Positions 18,801 through 28,300 of a stretch of 63,095 nucleotides of DNA are shown piece after piece. Source of the DNA: Myxococcota bacterium (GTDB taxonomy: Bacteria > Myxococcota_A > Bradymonadia > UBA7976 > UBA1532); assembly GCA_963169045.1 (NCBI GenBank), contig CAUJDF010000076.1, positions 1 through 63,095 of the forward strand, given 5' to 3'. The notes under the pieces are model-generated. The model made no database searches, was not told the DNA's origin, and saw only the letters and a program-made list of their open reading frames with translations. The position numbers and the translations under genes were made by a program. Numbering within the stretch: position 1 is the stretch's first letter; every line of letters begins with the position of its first letter.

Positions 18801-21800
18801 GGCAGCCGAGCGGCGACCAGGCCCCGGCGCAGCCCGGCGTCGACGTCGTCGCGAGCTACTACCGCGGCACGTTCGACCTGAGCTTCGAGGGCGAGCAGGC
18901 GCTGTGGATCGGCGTGCGCGCCGCCTTCGGCCCGCTCTACATCGAGCAGGTCGGCCTGCGCTCCTTCCCCGGGACGAGCCCCACCACCGCGATCGACCTG
19001 CTCGTCGACGGCGGCGTCACCATCTCCGGCCTCAGCGTGCAGGTCGACGACCTCAGCCTGCGCCTGCCGCTCGCCACGCTCGCCGACCCGTCCACCTGGT
19101 CCGTCGACCTGCAGGGGCTCGCCATCGGCTTCAGCGCGCCCGGCCTCCAGATCGCCGGCGGCCTGCGCAAGTCCGAGACGCCGGAGGGCCTCGAGTACTC
19201 GGGCATGCTCCTCGTGAAGGTGCAGTCGTTCGGGCTCGTGGCGCTCGGGAGCTGGGGCACGTTCCACGACGAGCAGGGCGACTTCGACACGTTCTTCCTG
19301 TTCGCCGGCCTGTTCGCGGTCATCGGCCTCCCGCCGCTGCTCGAGATCCGCGGCCTCGGGCTGGGCTTCGGCTACAACCGCCGCCTCCTGATCCCCGAGG
19401 ACATCGAGGCGATCCCCGACTTCTTCCTCGTGGCGGCGCTCGACGACCCCGGCCGCCTGACCGCGTCGCCGCTCGACGTGCTGCGCGAGATGAAGGAGCA
19501 GGTGCCGGCGCGGCGCGGCAGCTTCTGGTTCGCGGTGGGCCTGCACGGCACGACGTTCTCGCTCGTGCACCTGACGGCGGTCGTCTACGTGGCGCTCGAC
19601 CGCGGCGTCGAGGTGGGCCTGCTCGGCGTGGCGCGCATGGCGCTGCCCTCCGACGACAGCGCGCTCGTCAGCATCGAGCTGGCGATCAAGGCGCGCTTCA
19701 GCAGCGAGGAGGGCCTGCTGTCGGTGCAGGGGCAGCTCACCGACAACTCCTGGCTCCTCAGCCGCGACTGCCAGCTCACCGGCGGCTTCGCCTTCTTCTC
19801 CTGGTTCAAGAAGGGGCAGTTCGTCCTCACCATCGGCGGCTACCACCCCAACTTCCAGCGGCCGCCGGAGTTCCCCGAGGTGCCGCGCGTCGGTTACCGC
19901 TGGCAGCTCTTCGACGCCCTCGTCATCAAGGGCGAGAGCTACTTCGCGCTGACCAACTCCTGCGTGATGGCCGGCGTGCGCTTCGAGGCGGTCTACGACG
20001 TCGGCTGGCTGAAGGCGTGGTTCATCGCCTGGGCCGACTTCCTGCTGTCGTGGGACCCCTTCCACTACGACATCTCGATCGGCGTCTCGCTGGGGGCGCG
20101 CTTCACGATCGAGATCGACCTGTGGGTCGGCACGATCCGCATCTCGTTCAGCGTCTCGATCGGCGGCTCGCTGCACGTGCTCGGCCCGCCGCTGCACGGC
20201 ACGGTCACCGCCGACCTCGGGCCGATCTCGATCACGGTGCCGTTCGGGCCGGACCCGGACGACGAGCCCGATCCGCTGGACTGGGCCGAATTCGCTGGGA
20301 AATACCTGCTGGGCGGCGAGGCGGAGGCGCGCGCGGTCTCGGCGCAGGCGGGCGGCGGGCTGCTGCCTGTCGAGCCGCCGGGATCGCGGCCGGCGCCCGG
20401 CACGCGCGACCAGCCCTGGCGCTTCGCCGCGGAGTGGGACCTGCGCACCGAGACGCGCATGCCGGCGACCTCGGTCGAGGCGTTCGGCATGCCGCTGTCC
20501 ATCCCGAGCTACGTCCTCGGCATCGCGCCGATGTACGCGCCCACCGTCGCGGCGCGGCACGTCGCGCGGCTGTTCCGGCGCGAGCCCGGCGGCGGCGAGA
20601 CGCCGCTGCGCCTGGGGCCCGAGCTGGACCCGGACCGCATCCAGATCGCGGAGCGCGAGGGGCAGTTCCCCGAGGCGGTGTGGCGCTACGCGGCGCACGA
20701 GCCGCCCGCCGCCGCGTCGCGCAACGTGGCCGGGCTCGCCGGCCTCGACGTGCACGGCGTCGCCGAGTCGATCAACCCGGTCGGGCCGATCGACATGACC
20801 AAGCTGAAGGATCCCGGGCCCCGCCGCCCGCTGCCCTTCGCGCGGCACCGCGGCCAGGACATCGGCGCGGTGCGCACGGACGGGCTGCGCGCGCGCGAGC
20901 TGGTGGCCGAGGTGCGGCCGTCGCTGGCCGTGGCCGAGGCGATCACCGGCGCCGAGTGGGACGACGTGCGCGTCGCGCTCGGCGTCCCGGGCGGCGGTGT
21001 CTCCGGCAAGAGCGTGCCCGCGCTGCGCGGCCGCGCGAGCCCGCCGGTCGTCGCGACGCTGTCCGAGGGCCTGACGATGGACCCGGTCACGTCGGCGCCG
21101 CGCGTCGAGGTCGCGCGGCCCGCGCCGGTCGTCGCGCTGGCGCTCGAGGCGCCGCGTCTGCTGATGGCGGCGCGCCTGCCGGCGGCCCCGACGACGGCCG
21201 CGCTGCCGGCGCTCGCGACGACGGTGAGCAACGCCCCCGAAGCGCCGCGGGTGCGTCCGCCTGGCCTGCCCGCGGGCGCGACGGCGCGCCTGATGCGCGT
21301 GCCAGCACCCGGCGCCGCGCGGCCCACCAAGGCGGCCACCGGCCTGCGCGTCGACCGCCACGCGGCGCTGGGCGTGGCCCTCTCGCCGAAGCGCCTGCGG
21401 TTCCGCGACGAGCAGACCGAGCGCTTGCTCGGCAACGGCCTGCTGCTCGCGCCGAACGTGGCGCAGGTCTGGTCGCTGCCGGTCCCCGATCGGCGCGACG
21501 AGCAGGCGGAGGCGCTCGCCGACCGCCGCCACCTCGACGAGCGGGCGGAGGCGCACGCCGGTCGCCGCCGCGTCGACGAGCGGGCGGAGGCGCACGTCGG
21601 TCGTCGCGCCCTCGACGAACGCGCGGAGGCGCACGCCGGTCGCCGCGTCGACGAGCGGGCGGAGGCGCTCGCCGGCCGCCGCCACCTCGACGAGCGGGCG
21701 GAGGCGCACGTCGGTCGCCGCGCCCTCGACGACGCCCTGCGCGAGCGTGTCGAGCGCGAGGGGATCGACGGCGCCGCGCCGTCCGACCACGTGCTCCGTG

Positions 21801-22552
21801 TGGACGGCGGCGGCGCGCTGCGCGTCGTCGCCATGACCAACGCCGGCGACGTGCTGCTCGACGTCGAGACGTGGATGCCGCGCGGCGGCGAGGTGCCCCT
21901 GCCCGCCGGCACCGCCCACCTCGCGCTCGTCGCGCTCGGCCGGCCCTCGGCGGTGCCCGGGGCCGCCGCGGTCGCGGAGATCCACCGGGCCAACGTCCCG
22001 CGCGTCGCCGCGGGCTTCGGCCTGCTCTCCCTGTTCAGCGGCGCGGTGGGCTGGCAGGCGGAGTCGGTGCTGCTGCCCGTCGCGCGCGGCTTGTACCTGG
22101 CCCGCGGCGCGCGCGTCGCGGTACGGGACGAGCGCGCCGTGGCCCTGCAGGGCGTCCCCGCCTCGGCGCTGCTGGCCCGCACGGGCACGGTCGAGACCTG
22201 GCTGCCCGGGCGCATCCGGACGCTCGCCGTCCGCCTCGACGTGGCCGCCGGCTGCGACCTCGCGCCGCCCACCGTCGCCGTCCGCGGGGCATTCCTCGGC
22301 GAGCCCCTCCGCGTCGAAGGCCCGTCCGGCCCCACCTGGCTGTTCCCGGTGGGCAAGGGCGGCGCCGAGGGCATGCTCGTCACCGTGCAGAGCGGCAAGG
22401 CGCTGCGCGTCGTCGGCGTCGCCGGCCTGCAGGGCCGCGCCGATCTGCACGCCCGCCGCATCGCCAACGCCGTCGAGCGCCCGCTCGTGCCCGACGGCCC
22501 CTTCACGCCGGACCACCCCGTCCGCGTCCGCCTGGGAGCGTTCGAACGATGA
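12857..22552 (+). CDS. giant beta-rich protein (3,231 aa) with DUF6603-like region
   Basis: Very large predicted protein with no signal peptide. Much of it consists of repeated beta-rich amphipathic segments with Leu/Ala/Gly/Pro-rich linkers. Around residues 940-1010 is an alpha/beta-hydrolase-like stretch: VVLVAHSLAGLGARRAA with Ser989 in a nucleophile-elbow context, then VTLGTPHVGAR. Residues about 2000-2490 (for example IRGLGLGFGYNRRLLIPEDI and HVLGPPLHGTVTADLGPISI) resemble the DUF6603 family, an uncharacterised domain of large bacterial proteins; this match is from memory. Residues about 2878-2958 hold a charged 13-residue tandem repeat. Both ends overlap neighbours by ATGA, so all six cassette genes are probably made together. 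Function and location are unknown. Confidence 0.88.
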   Translation: MSLDLGLPDEAKRLGQALGLLDEDGNIRPEWFAHPVGELRNVLRSETQREALLDLLALVAPVDGSGTPRRHRLLPAGHPGQLHLVVEPLGSGVRLGLGAALTVEAPAAIRLQATVPLIDAADAGLTVVAATAGAPLRLSIEADLPALPAPLRLRTIGAHADLVLNGPVKVVPRLDLLGFALGTAAPRDLRFDPTNLGPETVDLVLGLVRDALNALGGAQLAHLAGVLGLDPGMPRFPLEQLGDAPGALRGWIESLRAQDRFGDWLRAVAQLVGFAPGAVSGNGTAALPFRLQLVGDANLALSLAVVLEAGRLRPALSLRAGPAAGAHLLAEATLLDLPLSGDAPVVPLPAAEVVVRAGGPPSVPAITVGEIRAGVRLADGAPAPVLELRNVRFQGATHPVLDLTRLETAADLASNVVEQALRDALGSNAMATRLLVAVGLADPASAPGWPHQLDILRFVGDPLGELRRFWRGVADDAGHAMRTLLAEMLGRPGTGAGTGTPADPWRVAIATTGPLSLQVAAWRPEGDADTVLVALRVAVASAPFTLAAAATLVSLHLPAAGAPGVSLPLSIDARLDVAPLLPAVPVGGTGLEAASFAARVAWTPGQAPAWNATLSGLRLTVAGEALPAVNLSFPSSVDFSNPAAAAAALGLGAAQLEAFARGLVARAATKWGGVPGAALAALLGLQRVFDLPADLPVLTAPAGRSLLTDPGAALRPWLASLARTVDAAGRPALESVITLLQATLQGALPAMPHHPLPALPLAGRGTPAEPWAVAVGPASLLLWLGPDGPPWAAARLAGADASPLAFAGAAVSAAASWPALAARVEHNHRDRLAAGLEALTAFLAASDGVVPLLSASPPAPDFTAGGPFAASHDRLPAHPDAIAAVLAQVAAWGPDALVVLLGTAATDWTALLAAPARPGTTAPGAHFDFRLADTPPDRVDLDVVTDVVDWYRATLVGTDAASLEAQVRRILNRIAALQPGRPVVLVAHSLAGLGARRAAAGVRGVVTLGTPHVGARPPFDDVSVAAAMSLYRLVRAQVPAGALRDALDFADRLGELLPAEVPTEPSLATGGVPVLALAGRLDGEPVAAFAAALAALAPGAPAGAALPTAPDRVGLGFELTVAGGFGDAVRAEAFLRLDLAEIGLDGVLVPTRRLSARLELDRPGGWLVGQPGRPGPRLRSATISLDLSGGDTALDVRLNDAALDGPPLPRTLADAVTPALLGEAIRAIAPDAAAPLLDALAALGLVTTGPDAVRSLALDAFEALRHEGLAWLAPRLGDALNGVASFAGLRAATHLDLGPVRASVDLPGRALVLSTLPDGLTLFEPLRLDASVRIALPDVTPSVTATLSLGEFGVRWASSQLALTAPKWMDDLVLFPAPADLPAQLGSRLGRLVFSAGAAEALSGLLPAGMRLPPLDAFFGGRPRSGPPAADAPPLPAEPIAELLQLFDRLLGHAPGDGLALPANIEITAIEDAGATVIRARTTAPFGGVLDLRLGLRLSAGGRIDPEVRVGLALPLDGAWSPLGVEFELRAAGPALALILPGPTRVELFPTFGGLTALLSGGAALLPAALNALLDALPNPPSAVETAALGVAQAFGLYDPVNRFATHAPQFQDLLDGGLDFADPATRTQVVNAIAALFGPGLIPLTVVPSGASLTWSTPVFGHPLTVAFDWGQPVPTLSLDATFDFGGAVRVTADFEVGPGGVAASAGVGLPQPLGLPLHPRLRAAVGATGISLQLRPLAPDGVGDGPLRVDLLPTPGVTADADLPQKLALDVLLPLAAELLDRAIGTTALWSAPGAPTLGELVQATGLFDASWRLVDPLPSVPDVVIGLIEELGVSIPLGPLTLILGDVGADQFGVALSGTLDIPLGGDLELRLIFGRTAAGSPGAARVAVILFQGGAFAPTLDAHGLGIGLGGATGPLVRTDIVRLGGVDAFTFFSVDFHPTFSADFAGAGLLLDDVSLPLGQLGGGGGNPVVGSLLGGGQPSGDQAPAQPGVDVVASYYRGTFDLSFEGEQALWIGVRAAFGPLYIEQVGLRSFPGTSPTTAIDLLVDGGVTISGLSVQVDDLSLRLPLATLADPSTWSVDLQGLAIGFSAPGLQIAGGLRKSETPEGLEYSGMLLVKVQSFGLVALGSWGTFHDEQGDFDTFFLFAGLFAVIGLPPLLEIRGLGLGFGYNRRLLIPEDIEAIPDFFLVAALDDPGRLTASPLDVLREMKEQVPARRGSFWFAVGLHGTTFSLVHLTAVVYVALDRGVEVGLLGVARMALPSDDSALVSIELAIKARFSSEEGLLSVQGQLTDNSWLLSRDCQLTGGFAFFSWFKKGQFVLTIGGYHPNFQRPPEFPEVPRVGYRWQLFDALVIKGESYFALTNSCVMAGVRFEAVYDVGWLKAWFIAWADFLLSWDPFHYDISIGVSLGARFTIEIDLWVGTIRISFSVSIGGSLHVLGPPLHGTVTADLGPISITVPFGPDPDDEPDPLDWAEFAGKYLLGGEAEARAVSAQAGGGLLPVEPPGSRPAPGTRDQPWRFAAEWDLRTETRMPATSVEAFGMPLSIPSYVLGIAPMYAPTVAARHVARLFRREPGGGETPLRLGPELDPDRIQIAEREGQFPEAVWRYAAHEPPAAASRNVAGLAGLDVHGVAESINPVGPIDMTKLKDPGPRRPLPFARHRGQDIGAVRTDGLRARELVAEVRPSLAVAEAITGAEWDDVRVALGVPGGGVSGKSVPALRGRASPPVVATLSEGLTMDPVTSAPRVEVARPAPVVALALEAPRLLMAARLPAAPTTAALPALATTVSNAPEAPRVRPPGLPAGATARLMRVPAPGAARPTKAATGLRVDRHAALGVALSPKRLRFRDEQTERLLGNGLLLAPNVAQVWSLPVPDRRDEQAEALADRRHLDERAEAHAGRRRVDERAEAHVGRRALDERAEAHAGRRVDERAEALAGRRHLDERAEAHVGRRALDDALRERVEREGIDGAAPSDHVLRVDGGGALRVVAMTNAGDVLLDVETWMPRGGEVPLPAGTAHLALVALGRPSAVPGAAAVAEIHRANVPRVAAGFGLLSLFSGAVGWQAESVLLPVARGLYLARGARVAVRDERAVALQGVPASALLARTGTVETWLPGRIRTLAVRLDVAAGCDLAPPTVAVRGAFLGEPLRVEGPSGPTWLFPVGKGGAEGMLVTVQSGKALRVVGVAGLQGRADLHARRIANAVERPLVPDGPFTPDHPVRVRLGAFER
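21490..21740 (+). repeat. 39-bp repeats encoding a charged 13-aa unit in the giant protein
   Basis: About six to seven copies of a unit such as GRRHLDERAEAHA or GRRALDERAEAHV (12-13 residues) in the C-terminal quarter of the giant protein. The DNA copies are close enough to suggest recent expansion. The unit is Arg/Glu/Ala-rich and should be helical, forming a rigid charged rod or coiled coil in an otherwise beta-rich protein. Confidence 0.85.
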
Positions 22553-24318
22553 GCGACGTCGCGCGCGGCCACATGCGCCTCTGGGACCGGATGGATCCGC
22601 CGCTGCCGCAGGGCCGCTACCACCTGCAGGTCGACACCGAGGTCACGGTGGGCAGCGCCGACGGCCCGCTCGAGGCCTCGGACCACTACTTCGACGTCGA
22701 GGGCCCGCGCTTCTCGCTCGCGCCCAACGAGGTCGCCGGCGTCTTCCCGCCGCGCAACGCCCGGGGCGCCTTCGACGACTCGCTGCCGCAGGTCGCGCTC
22801 GGGCGCCGCACGCTGCCCTGGGAGCGGCCGATCGACCCGCCGGGGACGTTCCCGGCCGGACCGCCCGTGCCCGCCGATCCGCCGCTGCCCGCCGGGGGCG
22901 CGCCCTGGATGGCGCTGCTGCTCTTCACCGAGCAGGAGGCCGAGGTCCGGACGAACGTGGACCTGAGCACGGTGCTGCCGTCGGACGTCCACGCGGCGCT
23001 CCGGCCGCCGTCGGGCCTGAAGGTGGACGCGCTCGAGGTCGATCTCGACCTGCTGCAGGACGTCCTGCCCACGCTCGACGAGCTGCAGATGTTGACCCAC
23101 GTGCGCGAGGTCAACGTCGAGGACCGCGAGCTCTCCGCCGGCGACAGCGACGGCTGGTTCGCGGTGGTGATGGCGAACCGGCTGCCGGCGCCGGGCCTCA
23201 CCTGGCGCGCCTGCCTCGTCTCGCTCGAGGGCCGCGCCGACGTGTACCGCCCGCGGCAGCGGCGCCCGCCCGCCGACGCCCACGTCTCCGAGGGCCTTCT
23301 CGAGCTCGTCGCCGGCGGCACGATCTTCGACCCGGACACCGCGCCGGCGCCGTCCTTCCCCCTGCGCGAGGCCGACATCGCGCGGCCGAACATCGAGGTG
23401 AACCCGGAGGCACGGTTCGAGGGCGTCCTGCCCGCGCCGGCCGAGCTCGAGGCCGCGGGCCTGCGCTACATCCCGCCGCTGCTGCTCGAGCGCCCGAAGG
23501 CCCGCCTCGTGCTGCTGCACCACTGGAAGTTCGAGTGCGTGCCCGGCAAGTCCTTCCAGGAGCTGTGCCGCGACCTCGACGTGGGCCTGATGGGCGAAGT
23601 GCGGGGCGACCGCGCGCCGCTCGTCACCGATACGGGCCACATCGCGCTCGAGATGCGCGACCGCGCCGGCGCCGAGCAGACGGTCTGGTACCGCGGGCCG
23701 CTCGCGCCGTACCCGGTCACCCGCGACGAGCGCGGCCCCTACCACAGCGCCGACCAGGCCCGTCGCGTCAGCCCCGAGACGGGCCTCGAGGACATCTCGT
23801 ACGCCGCCGCCTTCGAGGTCGGCCGCCTGCTCGCCGCCGCCGACGCGCGCCTCGCCCAGGAGCTCATGCGCTGGCGCCGCCGCAGCTACCGCCGCTCCGC
23901 CCTCGCGAGCCTGCGCCGGGACCTCGCGCGCGTCCTCGAGATCGGCGCGATCGACGACCTGCTGTTGCGCGAGGACCTGCTCGTGCCGCTCGTCGCGTCG
24001 CAGCTCACGCGCCGCGTCCTCGACCCTTCGCGGCCGATCGCCGATCCGTACGACCGCCGCCTGGTCGAACGCGCGCCCGGCCTGCGGCCCGAGCTGCTGG
24101 CCCGCGCCTGGCGCCTGGCCTCGCCCGACGTCGCCGCCACGCTGCTCGCCCGCCACCCGGGCATCGTCACGAACGACGCCGCCCCCTGGCCCGATCGCGT
24201 CGCCGGCGCCGGGGCGCCCGACCGCGACCTGAACGTCGACAGCCGAACGCTCGCCCGCCTGGCGTTCGCGCGCCGCACGGCGCTCGAGAGCGCCCGCCTC
24301 CGGGAGGTGCACCGATGA
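22549..24318 (+). CDS. conserved uncharacterised protein of the giant-protein cassette (589 aa)
   Basis: Predicted 589-residue soluble protein without a signal peptide. Distinct patches look family-conserved: FDVEGPRFSLAPNEVAGVFPP near residue 50, RTLPWERPIDPP near 90, PWMALLLFTEQEAEVR near 120, WFAVVMANRLPAPG near 205, and SYAAAFEVGRLLAAADARLA near 416. I recall similar patches in unnamed proteins of other bacteria but cannot name a family. No catalytic signature is evident. It overlaps both neighbours by ATGA. Confidence 0.85.
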   Translation: MSDVARGHMRLWDRMDPPLPQGRYHLQVDTEVTVGSADGPLEASDHYFDVEGPRFSLAPNEVAGVFPPRNARGAFDDSLPQVALGRRTLPWERPIDPPGTFPAGPPVPADPPLPAGGAPWMALLLFTEQEAEVRTNVDLSTVLPSDVHAALRPPSGLKVDALEVDLDLLQDVLPTLDELQMLTHVREVNVEDRELSAGDSDGWFAVVMANRLPAPGLTWRACLVSLEGRADVYRPRQRRPPADAHVSEGLLELVAGGTIFDPDTAPAPSFPLREADIARPNIEVNPEARFEGVLPAPAELEAAGLRYIPPLLLERPKARLVLLHHWKFECVPGKSFQELCRDLDVGLMGEVRGDRAPLVTDTGHIALEMRDRAGAEQTVWYRGPLAPYPVTRDERGPYHSADQARRVSPETGLEDISYAAAFEVGRLLAAADARLAQELMRWRRRSYRRSALASLRRDLARVLEIGAIDDLLLREDLLVPLVASQLTRRVLDPSRPIADPYDRRLVERAPGLRPELLARAWRLASPDVAATLLARHPGIVTNDAAPWPDRVAGAGAPDRDLNVDSRTLARLAFARRTALESARLREVHR

Positions 24319-25352
24319 TCCGCCCCTGGCTGCCCGCCCGCGACGCGCTCGCCGAGCGCCTCCGGCAGAGCGCGCAGGTCGAGACGCAGGCCCCCGAGGT
24401 CGAGCTGCCGCCCTACCTCGAGTCGTTCCTCGCGCACCTGCGGCTGCTGGTCGGCGTGCCCTTCCAGTACCTCGTGCCCGACGCCCGCCTGCTGCCCGAC
24501 GAGTCGATCCGCTTCTTCTACCTCGACCGCTCCTGGAGCGACCGGCTCGTCGACGGGGCCATCGCCGTGGGCAAGACGGGCTCGCGCGAGCTCGCGCACT
24601 ACCAGGCCCACGCATCGTCGGTGCACGGCACGCTCGATCGCACCGAGCGCGCCGTCCGCCCCCTGCAACGCCGCGTCGTCACCGACTTCGGCCAGGCCAA
24701 GATGAGCCGGTCGCAGGCCGACGCGAACATCGCGACCGGGTTCCTGCTGCGCTCGGCGCTCGTGTCCGGCTGGCCGCACATCGACGTGCGCGCCTACCGC
24801 GAGCCCGTCCCGGGCAAAGCCGATCCGGCGCTGGTCGTCGACAAGCAGCTCGAGACGCTGCGGCTCGAGCGCCTGTCGCCCTCGGTGATGATCGGGCTGT
24901 GGGAGGGCGTGCCGGCGCAGGTGGTCTTCGACGAGCCGTCCCACGGCGTGCAGTTCGGCGTGCGCCGGGGCGGCGGCCAGGGCGGGGACACGCCGCAGAT
25001 CTACCTGCGCAAGAACGACGGCTGGCCGGTCGAGACGGGCGGATCGACGGAGACCCCGGTGGACGTGCCGATGCGGCCGGGCGGCAAGGGCGTGGTCGAC
25101 GTCGCCGCGCTGCGGCGGGCCATCGAGCAACGTCGCCAGGCCCTGCCCGAGGCCGACCGCGACGCGACGCCGCCGCAGCGGGGCGGCGGCAGCTTCGCGC
25201 TCGAGGTGCTGCTGCCCCCGTGGCGCCAGCGCTTCGAGGGCACGGTGGACGAGGCGCAGGAGGCGACACAGGCCGGCGATCAGGTCGCCGTGCGGCCGTG
25301 GCTCGTCGACGGGGTGCTGCGGGCCCGCGTGGCGCGGCTGGAGGACCTCTGA
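24315..25352 (+). CDS. conserved uncharacterised protein of the giant-protein cassette (345 aa)
   Basis: Predicted 345-residue soluble protein, no signal peptide. It contains YLESFLAHLRLLVGVPFQYLV, IRFFYLDRSWSDRLVDGA, ATGFLLRSALVSGWPHIDV (about 139-157) and RLERLSPSVMIGLWEGVPAQ (about 180-199), which read as strongly structured alpha/beta motifs. I do not recognise a named family. The ATGA overlap upstream and the 1-nt TGATG overlap downstream place it as a coupled member of the cassette. Its moderate size and the lack of low-complexity sequence make it the easiest member to identify by structure prediction. Confidence 0.85.
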   Translation: MIRPWLPARDALAERLRQSAQVETQAPEVELPPYLESFLAHLRLLVGVPFQYLVPDARLLPDESIRFFYLDRSWSDRLVDGAIAVGKTGSRELAHYQAHASSVHGTLDRTERAVRPLQRRVVTDFGQAKMSRSQADANIATGFLLRSALVSGWPHIDVRAYREPVPGKADPALVVDKQLETLRLERLSPSVMIGLWEGVPAQVVFDEPSHGVQFGVRRGGGQGGDTPQIYLRKNDGWPVETGGSTETPVDVPMRPGGKGVVDVAALRRAIEQRRQALPEADRDATPPQRGGGSFALEVLLPPWRQRFEGTVDEAQEATQAGDQVAVRPWLVDGVLRARVARLEDL

Positions 25353-28300
25353 TGGCCGACTTCGGCTTGAACATCGCCCACCGCATCACCGAGAACGTCG
25401 CGCGCACGTGGAACCCCGCGCTGCCCCGCGACCTGCGCGTGCTCGTGCCAGTGCACGTCGACGCGCTCGTCGTCCGCGAGGCCGGCGGCGACTGGGCCGA
25501 CTGCCGCCTGCGCGACCCCTCGCCCGACGCGCCCGAGGCGGACAGCGCGCAACGCCTGCCGCCGCCCTTCGCGAACCTCGACGGCGGCCGCGCCCCCGGC
25601 GTGTACCTGCACTGGGCGCTGCCCGATGCGCTCGCCCGCGTCGGCGGCGCGACGACGCCCGAGGTGCCCTCGGCGCCCGACCGCTGGCTCGTCCTGCGCC
25701 TCGCGCCGAGCGCCGACGACCCCTCGCGCCGCCAGGTCCGCGGCTGGGTCCTGCGTGGCGGCGGCGCCGGCTTCGCGCCCACCCCGCTCGAGGCGTGGGT
25801 CGAGCCCGGGGCCGACGGCGGCCGCCTCACCGCGCTCGGCAGCGGCGACCCGGCGTGGGCCGCCTACTACGACAACGCCGCGAATCGATTGGCTTTCTAC
25901 GACGACCTCGACGGCGTGCCCCGCGGGCCGGTGGGGTACGTGGTCTGCGGCTGGTACGCCGATCCCGCGGCCGACCCGCTGCACCCGGCGAGCACGCGAC
26001 GCGAGCTGGCGGCGATCCTCGACCGGCTCGCCTGGTCCGTCGCGGGCTACGACCTCGGCAAGGCCGACGAGAAGTCCCGCGACCGGCACGACGCCGTCGC
26101 CGGCCAGGCGCTGCCGATCCGCGAGACCGTGCTCTCCGAGACCCTCCGCACGGTCATGGAGGAGCGCCCCGACTACCTCGAGGCCGGCCGGCTCGAGCGC
26201 CTCCGGGACCCGATCCCCAACCAGTGCCTCTTCCACGGCAGCGCGGTCGACCTGGCGTGGCCGCGCCCCGACGACGGGGAGCGCGAGGTGGGCGGCCCGC
26301 CGCCGGCCGCCGACATCCGCGTCGTCTTCGGCACCAGCGGCCCGGACGCGTTCGGCGCGCTCGTGGCCGCCGAGACCGGCATCCCCGAGCAGGCGCGCCT
26401 CGTCGCAGCGCTCGCCCTCGGCGGCCTCCACGAGCTCGAGGAGCCCGACGGCCGCGCCCGCGTCGACGACCGCCTCCACGCCGCCGGCTTCGCCGCGCTC
26501 GACCTCGACCCGCCGACCACCGAGCGCATCTGGCAATCGCCGGCGCAGGGCTACCAGGTGCCGAAGGCGCCCACCGTCTCGAAGCCGCCTCGCCCGGGCG
26601 TCCGCGTGGGCCCCACCGGCGTCAAGACCGCGGAGATCAAGGCGAAGTTCGCCGTCACGCCCGCCCCGAAGGTCGTCGCCGGCGACCGCTTCCAGATGAA
26701 GCCGCCGGTGGCCGCCCGGCCCGCGCCCGAGGCCGGCCGCTACGTCGACGTACAGCGTGCCGCGCCGCGCTTCTTCACCCCCGCCGACCCGGTGCTGCTG
26801 GTGCAGGGAGGCGAGCGCGCCTTCAAGCACAACGGCGACCACCGCCTCGACGGCGAGGGCAAGCTGCGCTGCCGCGTCACGGGCACGACCGTCGACGAGA
26901 TCGCCACCTACCTCGAGGACGGCGCGCGCTACGGCGTGCGCGGCGAGGACCTGCTGGTCGGCAACGTCGCGAGCGGCGCCGTCCCGCCGGAGTGCCAGGA
27001 GATGCTCGAGGAGCTGGCGGTCCTCGACCCCGGCTCGGCGCTGCCGATCGCCGTGCGGGCGCGCCTCTCGGCCCGCGCCGAGAACCCGCGCGCCTTCCCC
27101 ATGAACCGCATCGCCGCGCTCGACGCGCGCGTCGCGCCGGGCATCGCGCGGGCCCGGGTCGACGCGCAGGCGGCGATCGCCACGGTGCGGGCGGAGCAGA
27201 CGGCGTGGTGGGCCACGTGGCACCCCGCAGTCGATCCCGGCCCGCTGCTCGCGCACAGCGGCCTCCGCGGCACGCTGCCGTCGCCGATCGCCGTCCGGCC
27301 GCCGCACCGCCCGTGGGTGCCGCTGCACGCCGACTGGGAGCTCGAGTACCTGCCCTCGCCGGGCCGCGCCCGCGACTGGACGTCGGGCGAGGTCGACTTC
27401 GAGCCCGCGAACCGCGACGCCGGCAAGCCGCGCACGATCGCCGGGCGGGCGCTGCTCTCCGGCGGCCTGGCGACGTCGGTCGCGCTCACCCTGCAGCGGG
27501 TGACCGAGCAGGCGGCGCGCGCCGGCGGCACCGAGCCCGCGCCGGTCCGCACGCCGACGTCGTTCCCGTCCGAGGCCGCGCGGCGCGCGCTGCGCTTCCT
27601 GGCCGAGAGCGCGGGCGAGCGCGTCGACGAGCAGGCGCTCGGCGACCTGTCCGAGGCGCTGGCGAGCATGGACGTGCTCGCCGGCGCGCTCGAGCACTTC
27701 CACCACAAGCTGCGCGGCGAGGCGCCGCTGCCCCCGGCCGCCGCCGTGGCCCCGCCCGAAGGCTTCACCGGCCTGCGCGCCGGCTTCGTCCGCCTCAACC
27801 GGCTGCGGCTCGTCGACGCCTTCGGCCAGTACGTCGACCTCGTCACGCCCGACGCGCTCCTGTCGCCCGTCGTCTTCTCCGAATCGATGGCGCTCCCCGA
27901 CGAGGCGCGCGTCGCCGCCTGCCCGCCCCGGCTGACGGGCGCGGCGCGCATGCACTTCCGCTTCCTGCAGGCCGGCGGGCGCGCGGACGCCGACGCCGGA
28001 AGCGGGCCGGTCTGCGGCTGGCTGCTGCCCGACCACCTCGACCGCGCCTGCGAGGTGTTCGACGCCGCGGGCGAGGCGCTGGGCCAGGCGCGCCGCGACC
28101 TCGAGGCCGGCGTCCTGTGGGAGAACGCGCCCGGCCGTCCGAGCACCGTCGGCGGGCGGCCGCGGGACGCCATCCCCCACCCCGACGTCGCCGCGATGAT
28201 GCAGGCCATCGTCGACCGCGGCCCCGGCGACCTGGCCGCCGACCGCGAGACCGCGCTCGACGCCCTGCTCCGCGTCATCGACAGCACGCTGTGGTCGGTC

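Noticed and set aside
12946-22500. Long second plus-strand frame across the giant gene
   Set aside because: It is an Arg-rich out-of-frame translation of the giant gene; only its last part (from 22549) is the real 589-residue gene.
16619-22516. 1,965-codon open frame antisense to the giant gene
   Set aside because: Frames opposite GC-rich genes stay open because stop codons are rare; its translation is Arg/Asp/Gly/Ala-rich noise without motifs, while the sense strand has coherent domains.
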